A stretch of 64,000 bases of DNA from Branchiostoma floridae (GCF_000003815.2 NC_049988.1:23830172-23894171), one strand, 5' to 3'. Counted from the first letter of the stretch, positions 1 to 12,300 are shown. Notes: generated by a model from the letters alone, not told the origin. Program-made: numbers and translations.

Positions 1-239
1 TGAGCCAAAGTATGTCCATCAGTGTGACTCAAAGTTTGTCCATCAGTGTGACTCAAAGTTTGTCCATCAGTGTGACTCAAAGTATGTCCACCAGCGTGAC
101 TCAAAGTTTGTCCATCAGTGTGACTCAAAGTACGTCCATCAGTGTGACTCAAAGTATGTCCATCAGAGTGAGCCAAAGTATGTCCATCAGCGTGACTCAA
201 AGTTTGTCCACCAATTTGAGTCAAAGTATGTCCAACAGT
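1..239 (-). repeat. 24-bp coding minisatellite, C-terminal SHTDGQTL array
   Basis: About ten 24-bp units, in frame with the zinc fingers, encode SHTDGQTL and close variants. The array runs off the window start. The SHT-x-G core looks like the H-T-G of a finger linker, so it may be a second expansion of linker sequence; that origin is inference. Confidence 0.8.
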
Positions 240-2248
240 CAATGCATGTGTCTTCAGATAACCAGATGTCTTAAACTGTTTGCTGCACTTCTCACACTTG
301 TACGGCTTTTCCCTGGAGTGGGTCTTCATATGTCTTCTGCAATCACTAAGGGTACTGAATTGCTTGCTGCACTCCTCACACTGGTAGGGTTTCTCACCTG
401 TGTGAGTGTACATGTGAGCTTTTAGATTATATTGTGATCTGAACTGCTTGCCGCATTCCATACAGCCGTAAGGTTTCTCCCTTGTGTGAATCAGCATGTG
501 TGTCTTCAGACCTAGCTTGTGTTGAAACTTCTTGTTGCACAGGTTACAGCTATAGGGTCTGGGTCTCTCCCCAGTGTGAGTCAACATGTGGCTCTTCAAG
601 AGACTTGGTAACATAAACTGTTTGCTGCACACCTCACACTTGTACGGTTTCTCCCCTGCGTGGATCTGCATGTGACTTTTACGAGCACTCTGGGTATTAA
701 ATTCCTTGCCACACTCTTCGCATCTGTAGGGTTTCTCCCCCGAGTGAGTCCGCACGTGTGCCAGTAGGTGACCTTGATTTAAGAACTTCTTTCCGCACAC
801 GTAACACCTGAAAGGTCTCTCACCGGTGTGAGCATGCATGTGGAGTGTTATCTCACACAAGCTGCTAAAGGTCTGCTTACATCTTCCACATGTGTAAGTA
901 ATGGTCTGCATGTAGAGTTCCTCACCGGTGTGAGTTTCTGGGTTGGGTTTCTCATCGGTGTGAGTTTGCATGGGGGGTCTATCACCAGCGTGAGTTTCCA
1001 CGGAGGGTCTCTCACCAGCGTGAGTTTCCACTGAGGGTCCCTCACCAGCATGAGTTTCCACTGAGGGTCTCTCACCAGCGTGAGTTTCCACGGAGGGTCT
1101 CTCACCAGCATGAGTTTGCATGTTAGGTTTCTCATAGGTGTGAGTTTGCATGGAGGGTCTCTTACCAGCATAAGTTTTTGCGTTGGGTTTCTCAACATCG
1201 TGAATTTGCACATTGGGTTTCTCACCGGTGTGAGTTTGCATGGAGGGTCTCTCACAAGTGTGACTTTGCATGTTGCGTTTCTCACCGGTGTGAGTTTGCA
1301 CGTTGGGTCTCTCACCGGTGTAAGTTTGTACGTTGGGTCTCTCATCGGTGTCAGTTTGCATGGAGAGTCTCTCACCAGCGTGAGTTTGTATGGAGGGTCG
1401 CTTACCAGTGTGAGTTTGCATGTTGCATTTCTCGGCGGTGTGAGTTTGCACGTTGGGTCTCTCACCGGTGTAAGTTTGTACGTTGGGTCTCTCACCGGTG
1501 TCAGTTTGCATGGAGAGTCTCTCACCAGCGTGAGTTTGTATGGAGGGTCTCTCACCGGTGTAAGTTTGTACGTTGGGTCTCTCACTGGTGTCAGTTTGCA
1601 TGGAGGGTCTCTCACCAGCGAGAGTTTGCATGGAGGGTCTCTCACCAGCATGAGTTTGCATGGAGGGTCTCTCACCAGCGTGAGTTTGCACGTTGGGTCT
1701 CTCACCAGCGTGAGTTTGCACGTTGGGACTCTCACAAGTGTGAGTTTGCATGGAGGGTCTCTCACCAGCGTGAGTTTGCATGGAGGGTGTCTCACAAGCA
1801 TGAGTTCCCATGAAGGGTTTCTCTTCAGTGTTAATTTCAAAGAAGGGTCTCTCACCAGCGTGAGATTCCATGGAGGGTTCTTCAGCAATGTTAGTTTCAA
1901 TGGAGGGTCTCTCAACAGTGTGAGTTTCCATGGAGGGTTTCTCATCAGTGTTAGTTTCAATGGAGGGTCTCTCACCAGTGTACGTGTCCATGGAGGGTCT
2001 CTCACCAGCGTTAGTTTGTATGTTGTGTTTGTCCTTAGTGAAAGTTTCCAAGTAGGGTATCTCGTCAGTAAAAGTTGCCATCTTAGGTTTCTCCTCAGTG
2101 TTAGCCAGCATGTTGAACTCTGGAATGCTGAAGGACTCAACAGCTTCTCGACAGTGACTCAGTTCTTCACTGTTGATGGTTGATGGACTATTTGTGCCAT
2201 CGTAAAGTTTGATTGGATGCAGCAGTTCTGTGAAACTGAAAGAAAAAT
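1..2248 (-). CDS. C2H2 zinc-finger protein, partial
   Basis: Minus-strand frame with no stop from the window edge to the gap, so partial at the 3' end and possibly at the 5' end. The first in-frame Met is at 2111-2109. From N to C: a 10-residue array TH(A/T)GERP(S/N)(M/V)Q (about 2110-920); eight C2H2 fingers (about 900-230) with C-x2-C, a central F and L, and H-x3-H, joined by TGE(K/R)P linkers; then an 8-residue array SHTDGQTL running off the window. The last finger has an H-x5-H ending. Such proteins usually bind DNA in the nucleus; no KRAB, BTB or other effector domain is visible. Other long frames over the same DNA are shadows of the 30-bp period. The target is unknown. Confidence 0.85.
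918..2110 (-). repeat. 30-bp coding minisatellite derived from zinc-finger linkers
   Basis: Roughly 39 units of exactly 30 bp keep the finger frame and encode THTGERPNVQ-like decapeptides. This is the end of one finger, its linker and the start of the next, with the zinc-binding core missing. Units near 920-1800 are most alike; those near 1800-2110 are diverged. No stop occurs in the finger frame. The period also keeps one other minus frame and two plus frames open, which explains the long spurious ORFs. Confidence 0.85.
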
Positions 2249-2385
2249 NNNNNNNNNNNNNNNNNNNNNNNNNNNNNNNNNNNNNNNNNNNNNNNNNNNN
2301 NNNNNNNNNNNNNNNNNNNNNNNNNNNNNNNNNNNNNNNNNNNNNNNNNNNNNNNNNNNNNNNNNNNNNNNNNNNNNNNNNNNNN
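2249..2385. other. Assembly gap (137 N)
   Basis: Run of N. It truncates the view of the 5' side of the zinc-finger gene. Confidence 1.
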
Positions 2386-2753
2386 GTTTTGTGTTTGTGA
2401 TTTTTGCCATGGTCACTACACCGCGAACTCAAAACACCAAGAACATTTTCCCTCTGTCTTAAGCTTGCACCGCCTATGTAGCTCCTCCTACTAACTAGTG
2501 TACATTGTCACAGTATAATGAAATGTTTGAGGTACTTGCTACAGTGAAGACACAAAAATACTTACAAATGCACATTTTTTTGAAGTTTGCATTAATTCAT
2601 TTCTCCATACGAACTATATATATCACCATGGCAGGAAAGTAGCACTTCGCTACGTATTCCGAGGATGGACATGATTAGATCAATGACAGTTGATCATGTC
2701 AGCATAGTCAAAGTCAAAGGTGGACTGTTCTGTCCGTATCGCAGCACCCATGC

Positions 2754-3068
2754 CAGGGTTGGACAAGTCAACAAGCCCGATTGTCCAGGGCAAGTGAAAA
2801 TGCTGTTTGGGCAAGTACATTTCCTACCCCACTTGTCCGACCGGGCAAGTAATGATTTTTAATGAGAGAGATTTTGATATACAGTCATAGCATCAAGCAT
2901 TGGTCAAAGAAATAGAGCCAACAATAAAGAATTCCATTGATGGAATTGAAAATACTCAGACAAATGTCATTTAGATGTCCGGACAAGTTAAAAGTTGGTT
3001 TGGACAAGTAAATTTCTATGTACTTGCCCTATAGGACAAGTAAATTTTAGAAAACTTGTCCAACCCTG
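2754..3068. mobile_element. MITE with CAGGGTTGGACAAGT termini
   Basis: A 315-bp non-coding element bounded by inverted copies of CAGGGTTGGACAAGT, with internal repeats of the word GGACAAGT. Termini starting with CAG suggest a hAT-type non-autonomous element, but no clear 8-bp target duplication was found. The preceding stretch 2386-2753 shows no supportable gene. Confidence 0.6.
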
Positions 3069-3289
3069 CAGCTGCATGCCGAGTAACCAGGAAGTGGTTT
3101 CCGACTGGCGTTAGGAAGATGTGCTGGCTTTTCCATTACAGTATTGTTATTGTTATTGGGTTACTGGGTGGGCCGACTACTCACTGTTTGTAGCCAGGGG
3201 CTGAATTGCGAGGAGCTTACAATAGGCGGAGCTAAAACGCAAGTGTCGTGAGCGAACTGCCATTCCGCGCCACTCAGCTGACCTCAATA

Positions 3290-3437
3290 AGACAGTAATT
3301 GCCCCAGGTGCGGCCAAGGTACTGTAGGTATTACGTGCCTTTCCCAAGGGCACAAGATCGGTTACACGGCAGCCAGATTCGAACCCGCGACCTCTCGGTC
3401 CTGGGCCGAACACACTGCTGCTGCGCTACGCGATCCC
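3290..3437 (-). mobile_element. tRNA-derived SINE
   Basis: Reading the minus strand: a tRNA-like head with a B box GGTTCGAATC, followed by the word GTGCCCTTGGGAAAGGCA that recurs in other copies in this window (59612, 60040, 55765). Pol III-derived retroposon. Confidence 0.75.
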
Positions 3438-4418
3438 ACATGCGACTATGCGGTATGCGACTACAGTACAGCAGTGCATTCAGGCTTTTAGCCCGGCACG
3501 CGTCAAGGTGTCATCTGGATGCGCTTTTCTAAAACTAAATGACAATAAATTTGACGCACTAGACGTCCCTACACTGGGGAGCAGATCCTCTGACAAGCAT
3601 GAAATTCTGATTAACCAGGGATGCTACAAGGTTTACAGGCCGGCGAGCTCCGTTCGATCATGCTGGATAGGAACCTGTGGAGACGATGGTGTCACCTTTC
3701 CGAGGATGAACTGAACTGAACTGTTACCAGGTCATCTGTGACCTCTGTAACCGTATTTTTGCCTCTTAGAGTCTTAGGTTACCTTAGAAATTATGCAAAT
3801 TTTACTTAGTAACTTAAAATCATCAAAAAATCTGAACCATGGAAGGAGGATACCCCACTTCCCCCTACAATAGTCACCGTGACTTACCAATAAATTTGGA
3901 CTCGCTATAATCTTATATCCTACCTAAAAGCCTGACTGCACTGTAAATGCATGTAAGTTTGCCGCATGGCGCTACCTAAAAACCACTGCGAACACTTTTT
4001 CCCCCACCGCAAAATTAAATCCCTGCAAACTTCAATGCATTTAAAGTAATTGCAAGAATAAGAGTAGTATGTATACGTACATTTGTGCATAGATTTTTAG
4101 GACTTAAATGACGTAACCTGTATCTTTGAAATATCTTGTCTGACTCTTATATCTTCCTCAATGACCTCCATGAAAAGCACCCAGCAAGTTCATTTCATTT
4201 TTTTTCTCTTGAATTGAAAGCAATAAAAGAGAATGAACTTCAATCAATGTCAGTGGAAAAATGAATGAGTTGGAATTGTACTCTCTCTCTCTCCTAACCT
4301 TTTTAGATTTTTCCTCTGCCATGTACCAAAGCATTAACAGTACTACTAGTAGATGTACAACAACTTGTTATAATAGATGTATCTTGGACTACGCAAACAA
4401 TTTGCTACCATTTGCTGT
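3438..4418. other. Non-coding stretch, no gene seen
   Basis: Only short random frames and AT-rich sequence. No exon, tRNA or recognisable element. Confidence 0.6.
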
Positions 4419-4885
4419 TAGGGGTGGGTACCGGTACAGAAGATTCAGGTCCAGGTCCGGTTCAGGTCCAGAGGATTAGGTCCTGACCTGAACCTGATTC
4501 AGTATGTGAAAACTTGTGAATAGACGATACTCAAAACGATGGTGCATTTCGCAACAAAGAAATCTGTTTTGTGGAGTATTGGACTCCCACTGGCGTTATA
4601 AAATCCTACAAGGCTAACTGCCTCTGTACGAATGATTGTAAAACTTGGTAGAAATGACTATAGATTCTACTCTCCTTCGCCCTTTTTATTTTCATCGACC
4701 GGTAAGCCCAAAAATGTGTGAATGCCTGATCATATACTCTGTTCATTTTCCAATAGGTCCAACATCCGGTTCACCAAATTTTGTCAGGTCCGGTTTTTCT
4801 GGACCGGTCCAATAAGAAAAACCAGTATTGTACCGGTACACTACATACAAACAACAACAAAACACTGTACCAGTACCCCACCCTA
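4419..4885. mobile_element. MITE, hAT-like, with GGGTGGGTACCGGTAC termini
   Basis: About 467 bp with inverted termini: left TAGGGGTGGGTACCGGTAC, right complement GTAGGGTGGGGTACTGGTAC. The sequence TTGCTGT flanks both ends, fitting a 7-8 bp target duplication as hAT elements make. The interior repeats CAGGTCCGG words. Non-coding, so non-autonomous. Confidence 0.65.
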
Positions 4886-6284
4886 CTTGCTGTGAATTGC
4901 TTGTTATTGTTATTGTTCTTGTATTTGTCAGTAAATGTGATCTTTTTTTGTGACAGGTGATGTTGATATCACAATGTAGCTGGTTGCAGAGTGCATTAGT
5001 ACTAATAGTACTAGTACATAAATGCGTCCTGTACTGTACTTTGTTCATCAATAAAAAAAAAAAAATAAAATAAAACAGTAGCCTCATCACTAAAGCTAGC
5101 CTGGAATCTGGAAAGGAAACAGGAAGGTTTGGCACTTTACCAACTCAACTCGGCCCAACACCCAACAGCCCCCCCCCCCCACAAAAAAAGGCTATTGACA
5201 CACTCAACAAATATTTTATCGCCACCCCCCCTCCCCCCAACGTATACTGACAGTACTTTCTGTTTTTTGCAGAAATTTTTGCAAAATAATAGCCTACTAT
5301 GAGGCTTGTCACTTATCAAAATGACTAGTTACAGTATTAAACTTGGCGGTCAGGCCGAGACCTGTTCGGAAAGCCCGCCATAAATTTTGTGCGGATGGTC
5401 TCCCGTGCCGAGCTTAGAACAACAAAGAAGATACAGTATTAAAATTGGCCTTATGTTTTTCTTCGCTACCCATAATTTCCTTATCTATTCTCCTTACCTG
5501 TGAGCTCACGTATATCGCAAGGAACCTTGAGAAACTAACGCAAAACGAAGGATCTGAGCCGGAAAGTTGGAAACGTTTTGGAAACACTCGAACACAGCTG
5601 GAGGTCATCGAACCATGACCCGGATATAGTCGGCGGCAGAGGTCACTAAAACTATTACCCGATTACCCAAAACAGTCGAGGTGTATCCGCCAGACCGTAA
5701 ACTTGCGTCTTCAGCGTTATATATTAAGCTTTAAAATCATTTATATTTATAAAATATTTAGATCGTCACACAGCTGTTATAAATCGTTCTAAACGGTTAC
5801 TTATCTGAGAACTGAGACAGAACTGAGAACTGAGATTATCACAGATTGTTACAAAGATTTCAAAAATGTCAACAAAAAGGCAAGAAAAAAACTTTGACCA
5901 CAAGTGACTCAATAACATCCCTGGTTAATGAATTTGCATGCAAGAGGATCTTATTTCTAGGGTATTAAAGAAGGCACATTGTCTGGGCATGGTGCAACAG
6001 TGCCCTTGTCCTCCTCTTTAACCAAGAACTTATCAATAAAAATAATATTGTCATGGCAGTTATTGGACATGTATCTTACTGAGTCTTACTAGAGGTGAAC
6101 AAGTAAGTCAAGAGGTGAACATACATTTGTGTGAAAGAATGGACTAAATGTTTAGTTCTATGGTATAGCAGCATTTTTTGTTGGACTATTTTCTTACAAG
6201 CCTTCTCACATTTAAGTTTTGGAGTCTCCAGAGGATGTCATCCATAAAACTAAGTCAGTGTGGCCTTATCTGAACACAATAAAT
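4886..6284. other. Non-coding, low-complexity tracts
   Basis: Contains an A-rich tract (about 5050), two C-runs (5171-5182 and 5223-5238) and otherwise unremarkable AT-rich DNA. No supportable gene. Confidence 0.6.
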
Positions 6285-6445
6285 ACATACACACAAACAC
6301 ATAAACACACACACACACAAACACATACACACAAACACACACATAAACACACACACACACACACAGACACACACAGAGACACACACAAACACATACGCAC
6401 ACAAACACACACACACACAAACACAGACACACACACACACAAAAA
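6285..6445. repeat. (CA)n microsatellite
   Basis: Imperfect CACACA repeat about 160 bp long with AAAC and GAC interruptions. It produces long cysteine/valine ORFs on the minus strand that are not genes. Confidence 0.9.
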
Positions 6446-6711
6446 CATACACAGGCACAAGGTTGAATACAGAGGACACGTACTTTTGATTTATTGATAA
6501 TGACTCGACAGGCCCTCAAAGAACACAAGCCATATTTGGATATCAGGTGGTCATACATACTTTGCATGTCACTGAAGAATGAAGAACGTTTAAATATGAA
6601 TTTACCTTCCCAAACAAAGTCATATTACATTCTATCCATTGTACACCAGGCCGGAGTGATGTAACATGGTGCCTTTCCTAGAGGTTTCAAACCCAGGACC
6701 TCTCGGTTCGG

Positions 6712-6925
6712 GTAAGTCTCTACCACTGTACCAGACCCCGGATCGCTGGAAAATCGTAGAAATTGTACAAATAGAGGAGTAAGCCGGCAAGAGAAAAATA
6801 GCCGGATCCATGGATTGCGTGCTGTTCCCAAGCCGGCTATATTTATTTGGCCGCCTTACTCCTCTATTTGTTCCATTTCTACGATTTTCCAGTACTAGTG
6901 ATCCGGTGTCTGGTAGAGGGTTCTA
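6712..6925. mobile_element. Fold-back element next to a SINE fragment
   Basis: Arms of roughly 80-90 bp are inverted copies: ATAGAGGAGTAAG with GGAAAATCGTAGAAAT and CCGGATC words on the left, their complement on the right, around a short centre near 6800-6830. The adjoining 6628-6735 carries a tRNA-like head on the minus strand, so this may be a SINE fragment caught in an inverted duplication. 6926-7480 shows no gene. Confidence 0.65.
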
Positions 6926-7483
6926 AGCCTAACACTCTAACGTTTGCAGCAATACTATATAACACCATTGTTATATCTTCAGTATAATTCAGAGTCAAAC
7001 ACAAACTCTTGTATTCTATAGCAAGGCTTATAACAAAGATTCATTTTACATAAGCAACAACACAACAGGCAAATGTAACTTCATATGAAAAGAAAGACAC
7101 TTATAATTCAAGGTTTATGTATACTATAGGCCACACTAATTCCTTTCCTTGGCTCCCAGACATTATTAAATTATAAGTAAAAGTGTGGCTCTTGGTCAAG
7201 ATGAAAACAGAAGACTGTGCGGAAAACTTGCACCTTACTATGTGTACATTCACTCCCTGATACTGTGTGTACCAATGTAAAGCCCTCAGATTCTGGTTTC
7301 AAAGTAAAGTGCCAACTTAGCAATACTTTTTAAAACTCTGTGAACCAAGAAATAAAAATTGGGTTGGCCTAAATCTACCATTACTTCCAGTCACCACCAT
7401 TTGAACCTGAAATGATACAATCTCTTCTTGCAGACGTTCTTGCTTTTTCTCGTCGCCACTGCTATTTATTTTCATTTTTCCAG

Positions 7484-8175
7484 GACGTCCATAAGCGACA
7501 AGCGGAATGCATTCTCACCACCCCTGGCAACAGCTCTCCGACCAACCGCAGTAAAACTAACCAGCAAAACGTAGAAGCACAATTAACCTGTAAAATGTAA
7601 TCCCTGAAACTATAGCAATGCAAATGTGCCCAAATAGCAAGTTGTTTTCGAAGCAATCTTTTGGCTTTGTCGAGTAGAAAACTAATACAAAAGACAGAAT
7701 GCCCGGAATGTAATGAGACAGTTATAAGTAGGCACCAACGCAGTAAAGCAGTACTGTGTACAATATAATATAAGCACGTCTCAGTTTTCATATATAGAGA
7801 ATTTACAGGTCTGGTCGCATAGCCACTCGCTCATTGAAGTGAAGAAATTCTAGAAGAAGGTAAAAATTCTCCTGGTTTTGTCGTATAAAGTTTATTTCAT
7901 GTTTTTGGAGTGTTTCCTACAAATGCTGAACTTAAAGAACAAACTGTAATCGCTCTAAAAACTTTACTCAAGACAACATGTTCCTTACTTTTGTAGAAGG
8001 ATAACGTTCCTTTGTAGTGATGAATGGAGACAAAACAAAGTGCCTTAAGATAAAGTGATTTTCTCGCTGTTCTTCAAAGTGTGTAGACTGTGCTCATTTG
8101 AGCCTGGACCACTGAAGAAGCCTGATTGGCGAAACCGGTCTGTGTGACAGATTGAATAAAAGTTGTACACTGGAA
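7484..8175 (+). pseudogene. Orphan terminal exon and 3'UTR of a C-type lectin gene
   Basis: Acceptor TTTTTCCAG ends at 7483 and is followed in phase 1 by GA CGT CCA TAA, giving G-R-P-stop. The next 600+ bp matches the 3'UTR of the terminal exons at 24539 and 27146. AATAAA lies at 8155-8160. No CTLD exon lies upstream in the window, so this is either the tail of a gene whose lectin exon is lost or a stranded duplicate. Calling it a pseudogene is inference. Confidence 0.55.
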
Positions 8176-8569
8176 CTCTGTGGCTCCGGCTGTCTTACTG
8201 AGGGTGACTGTGGTGAGAAAGATGTTGGCTAGCGTGAGGATCAGTCCGCTCCATACATACGTATTATGGTGTGTTTGCAGTTGAGCTGAGTGTTAGTTAA
8301 GTTAAGGGCACAACCCGCCGTACGTGTAAATACGTGCTGTCTACATGCCAAAACGTAGTCAATATTTCGGGATCCGTAAGTGTTAAGTACCACCTCCGTA
8401 CGAACTCGTCGGATCCGACGGATTTTGGAGCAGACACGCTGTAGAACTTTACGTGCAGGCAAAACTTTATTTGCCATCGGGATGCGGATTCGTCCCCGTA
8501 CGTGCCAGTGCGGGAGACGCGCCTGCCCTAGGCCTGTACAGCCTGAACGTTTTCAGAAAAAATAAAATA

Positions 8570-8940
8570 AAAAGAATAAAAGTTATAAACGGGAACTCTG
8601 TGGCTCCGACTGTCTTACTGAGGGGTGACTGTGGTGAGAAAGATGTCGGTTAGCGTGAGGATCAGTCCGCTCCATGTTAACTAATTATCCAACCTTCAGA
8701 CACCGGCCATTAAACCCATACTGAGTATGAGGATCCGGTGCTTAATGATATGTTTGCAGTTCAGCTGAATGTAAGTTTTGGTAGTAGATTTGCATGGATA
8801 TATTATAGTAGAAGACATGTTGTACTCTAAAATATGTTCCATTCATGACGGCCTTTTCTTGACAAACTTGCCAGGCCTCAGCTTAGTTCTGTTATCTACG
8901 AGTCTTAAGAATAAACCCGCCCGTTGGGTCAAACTGACAA
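8570..8940 (+). repeat. Segmental duplicate shared with 25185-25545
   Basis: About 360 bp nearly identical by eye to 25185-25545, from AATAAAAGTT through CTTGACAAACTTGCCAGG to CCGCCCGTT. It follows the lectin 3'UTR in both places, so it marks duplicated lectin gene ends. The preceding 8270-8540 is unique to this copy and rich in CGTACGTG words, possibly a small insertion. Confidence 0.8.
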
Positions 8941-9349
8941 TTTCAACAGCATAAGTATCACATTTCATGTAATATATTTTGGAAATCTATAAAAGTATAC
9001 AGTAACGTACAACCTTTTCGTCTGTTTACTGTATACATGTTTTGTGACGAACACGGAAAATTTCAGACGATTAAAACTTGTTTTTCTCCTATGGGTGCAT
9101 ATGTGATTCGTGTCCAAACATAATCAAAAAGGTAGAATGTCTTTAAAGATTGTTTTCGATACCTCTCTTTCAATGTGTAACAAACAAACAAAGAAAACGA
9201 TTACGTGTGTGATTTGTCTCGACTAGAAAATGTGCGTTGTTAGTCACTCGTGATTTTCTTTCATCTTTCTTCTAATACACATTGGGCAACGCACCTCGCC
9301 TGACGCAGGGCGTGTATTTTTGCTGTGCAGAAACCTGACAAGTCGCACC

Positions 9350-9389
9350 ATGTCGGGAGGACAACAGCTGTCCCAAACTGGTGACATTG
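9350..9389 (+). CDS. Lectin exon 1 (start codon)
   Basis: ATG in context CGCACCATGT begins MSGGQQLSQTGDI and ends in phase 1 at donor GGTAAAT. An upstream TTTTTGCTGTGCAG ending at 9330 could be the acceptor of a 5'UTR intron. The start was chosen because the phase fits all following cassettes. 8941-9349 shows nothing else. Confidence 0.7.
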
Positions 9390-12300
9390 GTAAATATATA
9401 TGTTTTTAAGATATCTTCTCTCTACATATGTCAGCGGTCAGAGAGGGGTTGCGAAATCCATGTTATGACAACTCTTAGGTTTAAAATTGCCCAGTGCGGT
9501 GCGAGTTCATATTTTCATTCTTCCAAATTGCATTTGGCCGAGGCATTAAGCCTAGAAGATGCACTTTCATGATAGTATTTCCTCTATTTCCGAGGGGTTA
9601 CAAGTGGTAGGTGTCCCCACTACCTCCCAATATGGACCAAGTGCGACCCCCGCTTGGAGTATGGTGTAATGAGGGGTGGATTCATTATTTCCCATTTTGA
9701 AGTAAAACCCCGTACATGGGGAGCATCAGAAGCTATATTCGTTCTAGGGCTTCGCCGAGCTCTGCACGTAAAAGAACCCAGCATCGCTGTTCAGGCTTTT
9801 AAAAGCCGTAAAATATATGAAAACTGTGATATGATGCAGTTTTAGGTTAACCAAGATAACTAAGCATTGTTTTCCGCTCAAAGGTAAGTCTTCCCCAATT
9901 ACAATGCTCGTTTTCTAACTGCTCACTACGTTTACCATGACGTCATCACCAGACATAATTGGATTGCCAAACAACAAACTACTCGAGTGTGAAGAATGTT
10001 TTTTGGATAGTGCGATGTGCACCAACAATTTGTCGCAGACGCGATTTTTGTTCATACAATGATACTATCATAGTTACTGAGAATACATTTGTAAAAATGA
10101 TAATGCTCTTTTGTAATTTTGTAAAATCTTGAAGAGACTTATGCTGTCCTTAAAACATTCGGCGCCATTTTAATTTTGTAATTTTCCTCCAGGCACCACA
10201 CCCATGCAGCAGCCGCAGACTGATTGGCAGGCACGTGCCGACGCCGCTGCGCGTGTGCCCAATCCTATGCACGCCTCCGGAGAAGGTAAAACTTTGCGGT
10301 TTTTGTCCTGTTACTGTCATGTCCTTGTCTTGCTGGGTCTGGTCCTATTAGTCGCGCGATTGTCGTACGGTAACAAGCCGATTGCATTCCCGAGACAGTC
10401 GTGCAGGTGTCGTACATAATTTAACAGTCTTGTTAGGGAAAAGACTGTCTTAGATCCATGTCGGCGATTATTTCTGTCATAGACTGCATGAAGATTCTAC
10501 GGCATCAAAACCACAATACAACCTAAATGAGCAAAAAACTTTGTAATCCTACGTTTTTTTGTCCTGTTACTCTCCTGTCTTTGTCTTGCTGGGTGTAGTC
10601 CCATTAAGTTAATCGTACGATTGTCCGAGGCACGAAGCCTGGAAGATACATTTTATGACAGTTTTTCTCTCTTCTCCGATCGCGAACTGCGATGCTCGTT
10701 TCCTTCCTAGTCACTACGTTTACCATGACGTCATCACCAGACATAATTGGATTATCAAACGACAAAATACTCGAGTCTAAAGAATGATTTTTGGATAGTG
10801 CGATGTGCACTAACAATTTGTCACAGAAGCGATTGCTGTTCATAAATAATACTCTCATAATATAATATTTATGACCATATACATGTGTAAAAATAATGTT
10901 CCATTATGATTTTCTGAAATCTTTACGTGGCTAATTCGTTCTTATACATTCCGTCGACGCCATTTTAATTTTGTAATTTTCGTCCAGGCACCACACCCAT
11001 GCAGCAGCCGCAGACTGATTGGCAGGCACGTGCCGACGCCACTGCGAGTTTTCCCAACCCTATGTACGCCTCCGGAGAAGGTACTTGTAGAACGCTTTTA
11101 GGTCAACTTACCTCGTCCTGTTATTGTATCGCTATTATATATATTTTTACTACACAATGATAATATATTGATTGCAACCAGTGTCCGAATACATGGCAGC
11201 GCTGTAGTGCGCTGAATTACGTATTAATTAGGAATTACGTGATTAATTTTGTAATTTTCCTCCAGGCACCACACCCATACAGCAACCGCAGACTGATTGG
11301 CAGGCACGTACCGACGCCACTGCGAGGTTTCCCAACCCTATGTACGCCTCTGGAGAAGGTAGAAGGCTTTAAGGTCCACTTACCTCGTCCTGTTGTTGTC
11401 TCTCTTTTATATTTTTTAAATATATCATGATAGTTTTTTGATTGCAACCAATCTTCGAATACAAGGCAGTGCTGAATTACGTGATTAATTTTGTAATTTT
11501 CCTCCGGGCACCACAGCCATGCAGCAGCCGCAGACTGATTGGCAGGCACGTGCCGACTCCGCTGCGCGTGTGCCCAACCCTATGTACGCCTCCGGAGAAG
11601 GTAGATTTTAGGTCCACTTACGTCCTGTTCTTGTCTCGCTTTTATATTTTTTAGTACATGAAGTATGTGACTATTCATATTTTAGCCATATTTGTAATGT
11701 TTCCTCTTCTTTCTTCTTCTTTCTCCTGTCAAATCTTCAATTAATCTCCGTCGTCCTCGGGCGTTTTTTTTTCATTTTCTTTTTCATATCTGCCTCTAAA
11801 ATGCTTTTATTAAGGTTTCCTGGTCATTTTTAGGCAAAAACGTATTTTGCACCCCTGTACCGTTATTACAACCGAATGAACTGAAATTTGGTATAGGAGT
11901 GCCCTGGACATATGCGCACATGGACATTAACACTTTTGGCATACACTGAAACAAAAAGCTTAATTGTGCGTTTTTTGGCCATTTTGTAAACAAACAAAAA
12001 AGTACACTTTTGGCTCCTGTATCCTGGCTTTACCACCAAATGACCTGCAATGGACCCTTGCAGCCGAACACCATAAGCCCCACCCCCTGTTCGATCTCGG
12101 GTTCTATTTCAAAACCTCGGTCAAAAACGGCGCAAGTTGAAAAAACATGGCCACCGCCGCTATCAAGCTGAGGATACCGACTGACTTCGGTTTAGCTTGT
12201 TTAGCTTTTTGAGCCCTGAAATCCACTCAGAACGAGCAAAAAAAATGCTGTGCATTCTTTGTGAAAGGCTACATCCACCGGGTACAGCCGTGTGAGGAGG

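Larger units (their letters stand above)
9885..11080 (+). repeat. Direct duplication of an intron-plus-exon unit
   Basis: Sequence around TACCATGACGTCATCACCAG with the following 200 bp and the 93-bp exon appears at 9885-10285 and again at about 10690-11080. The shorter spacings to the third and fourth exon copies show further, smaller duplications. Confidence 0.8.

Noticed and set aside
848-2140. 430-residue minus ORF and 367- and 211-residue plus ORFs over the 30-bp array
   Set aside because: They are alternative frames of a stop-free 30-bp repeat. Only the frame continuous with the zinc fingers has a recognisable domain.
5336-5412. 5S rRNA-like piece (GGTCTCCCGTGCCGAGCTTAG)
   Set aside because: Only a weak, short resemblance to the 5S complement; not enough to call.
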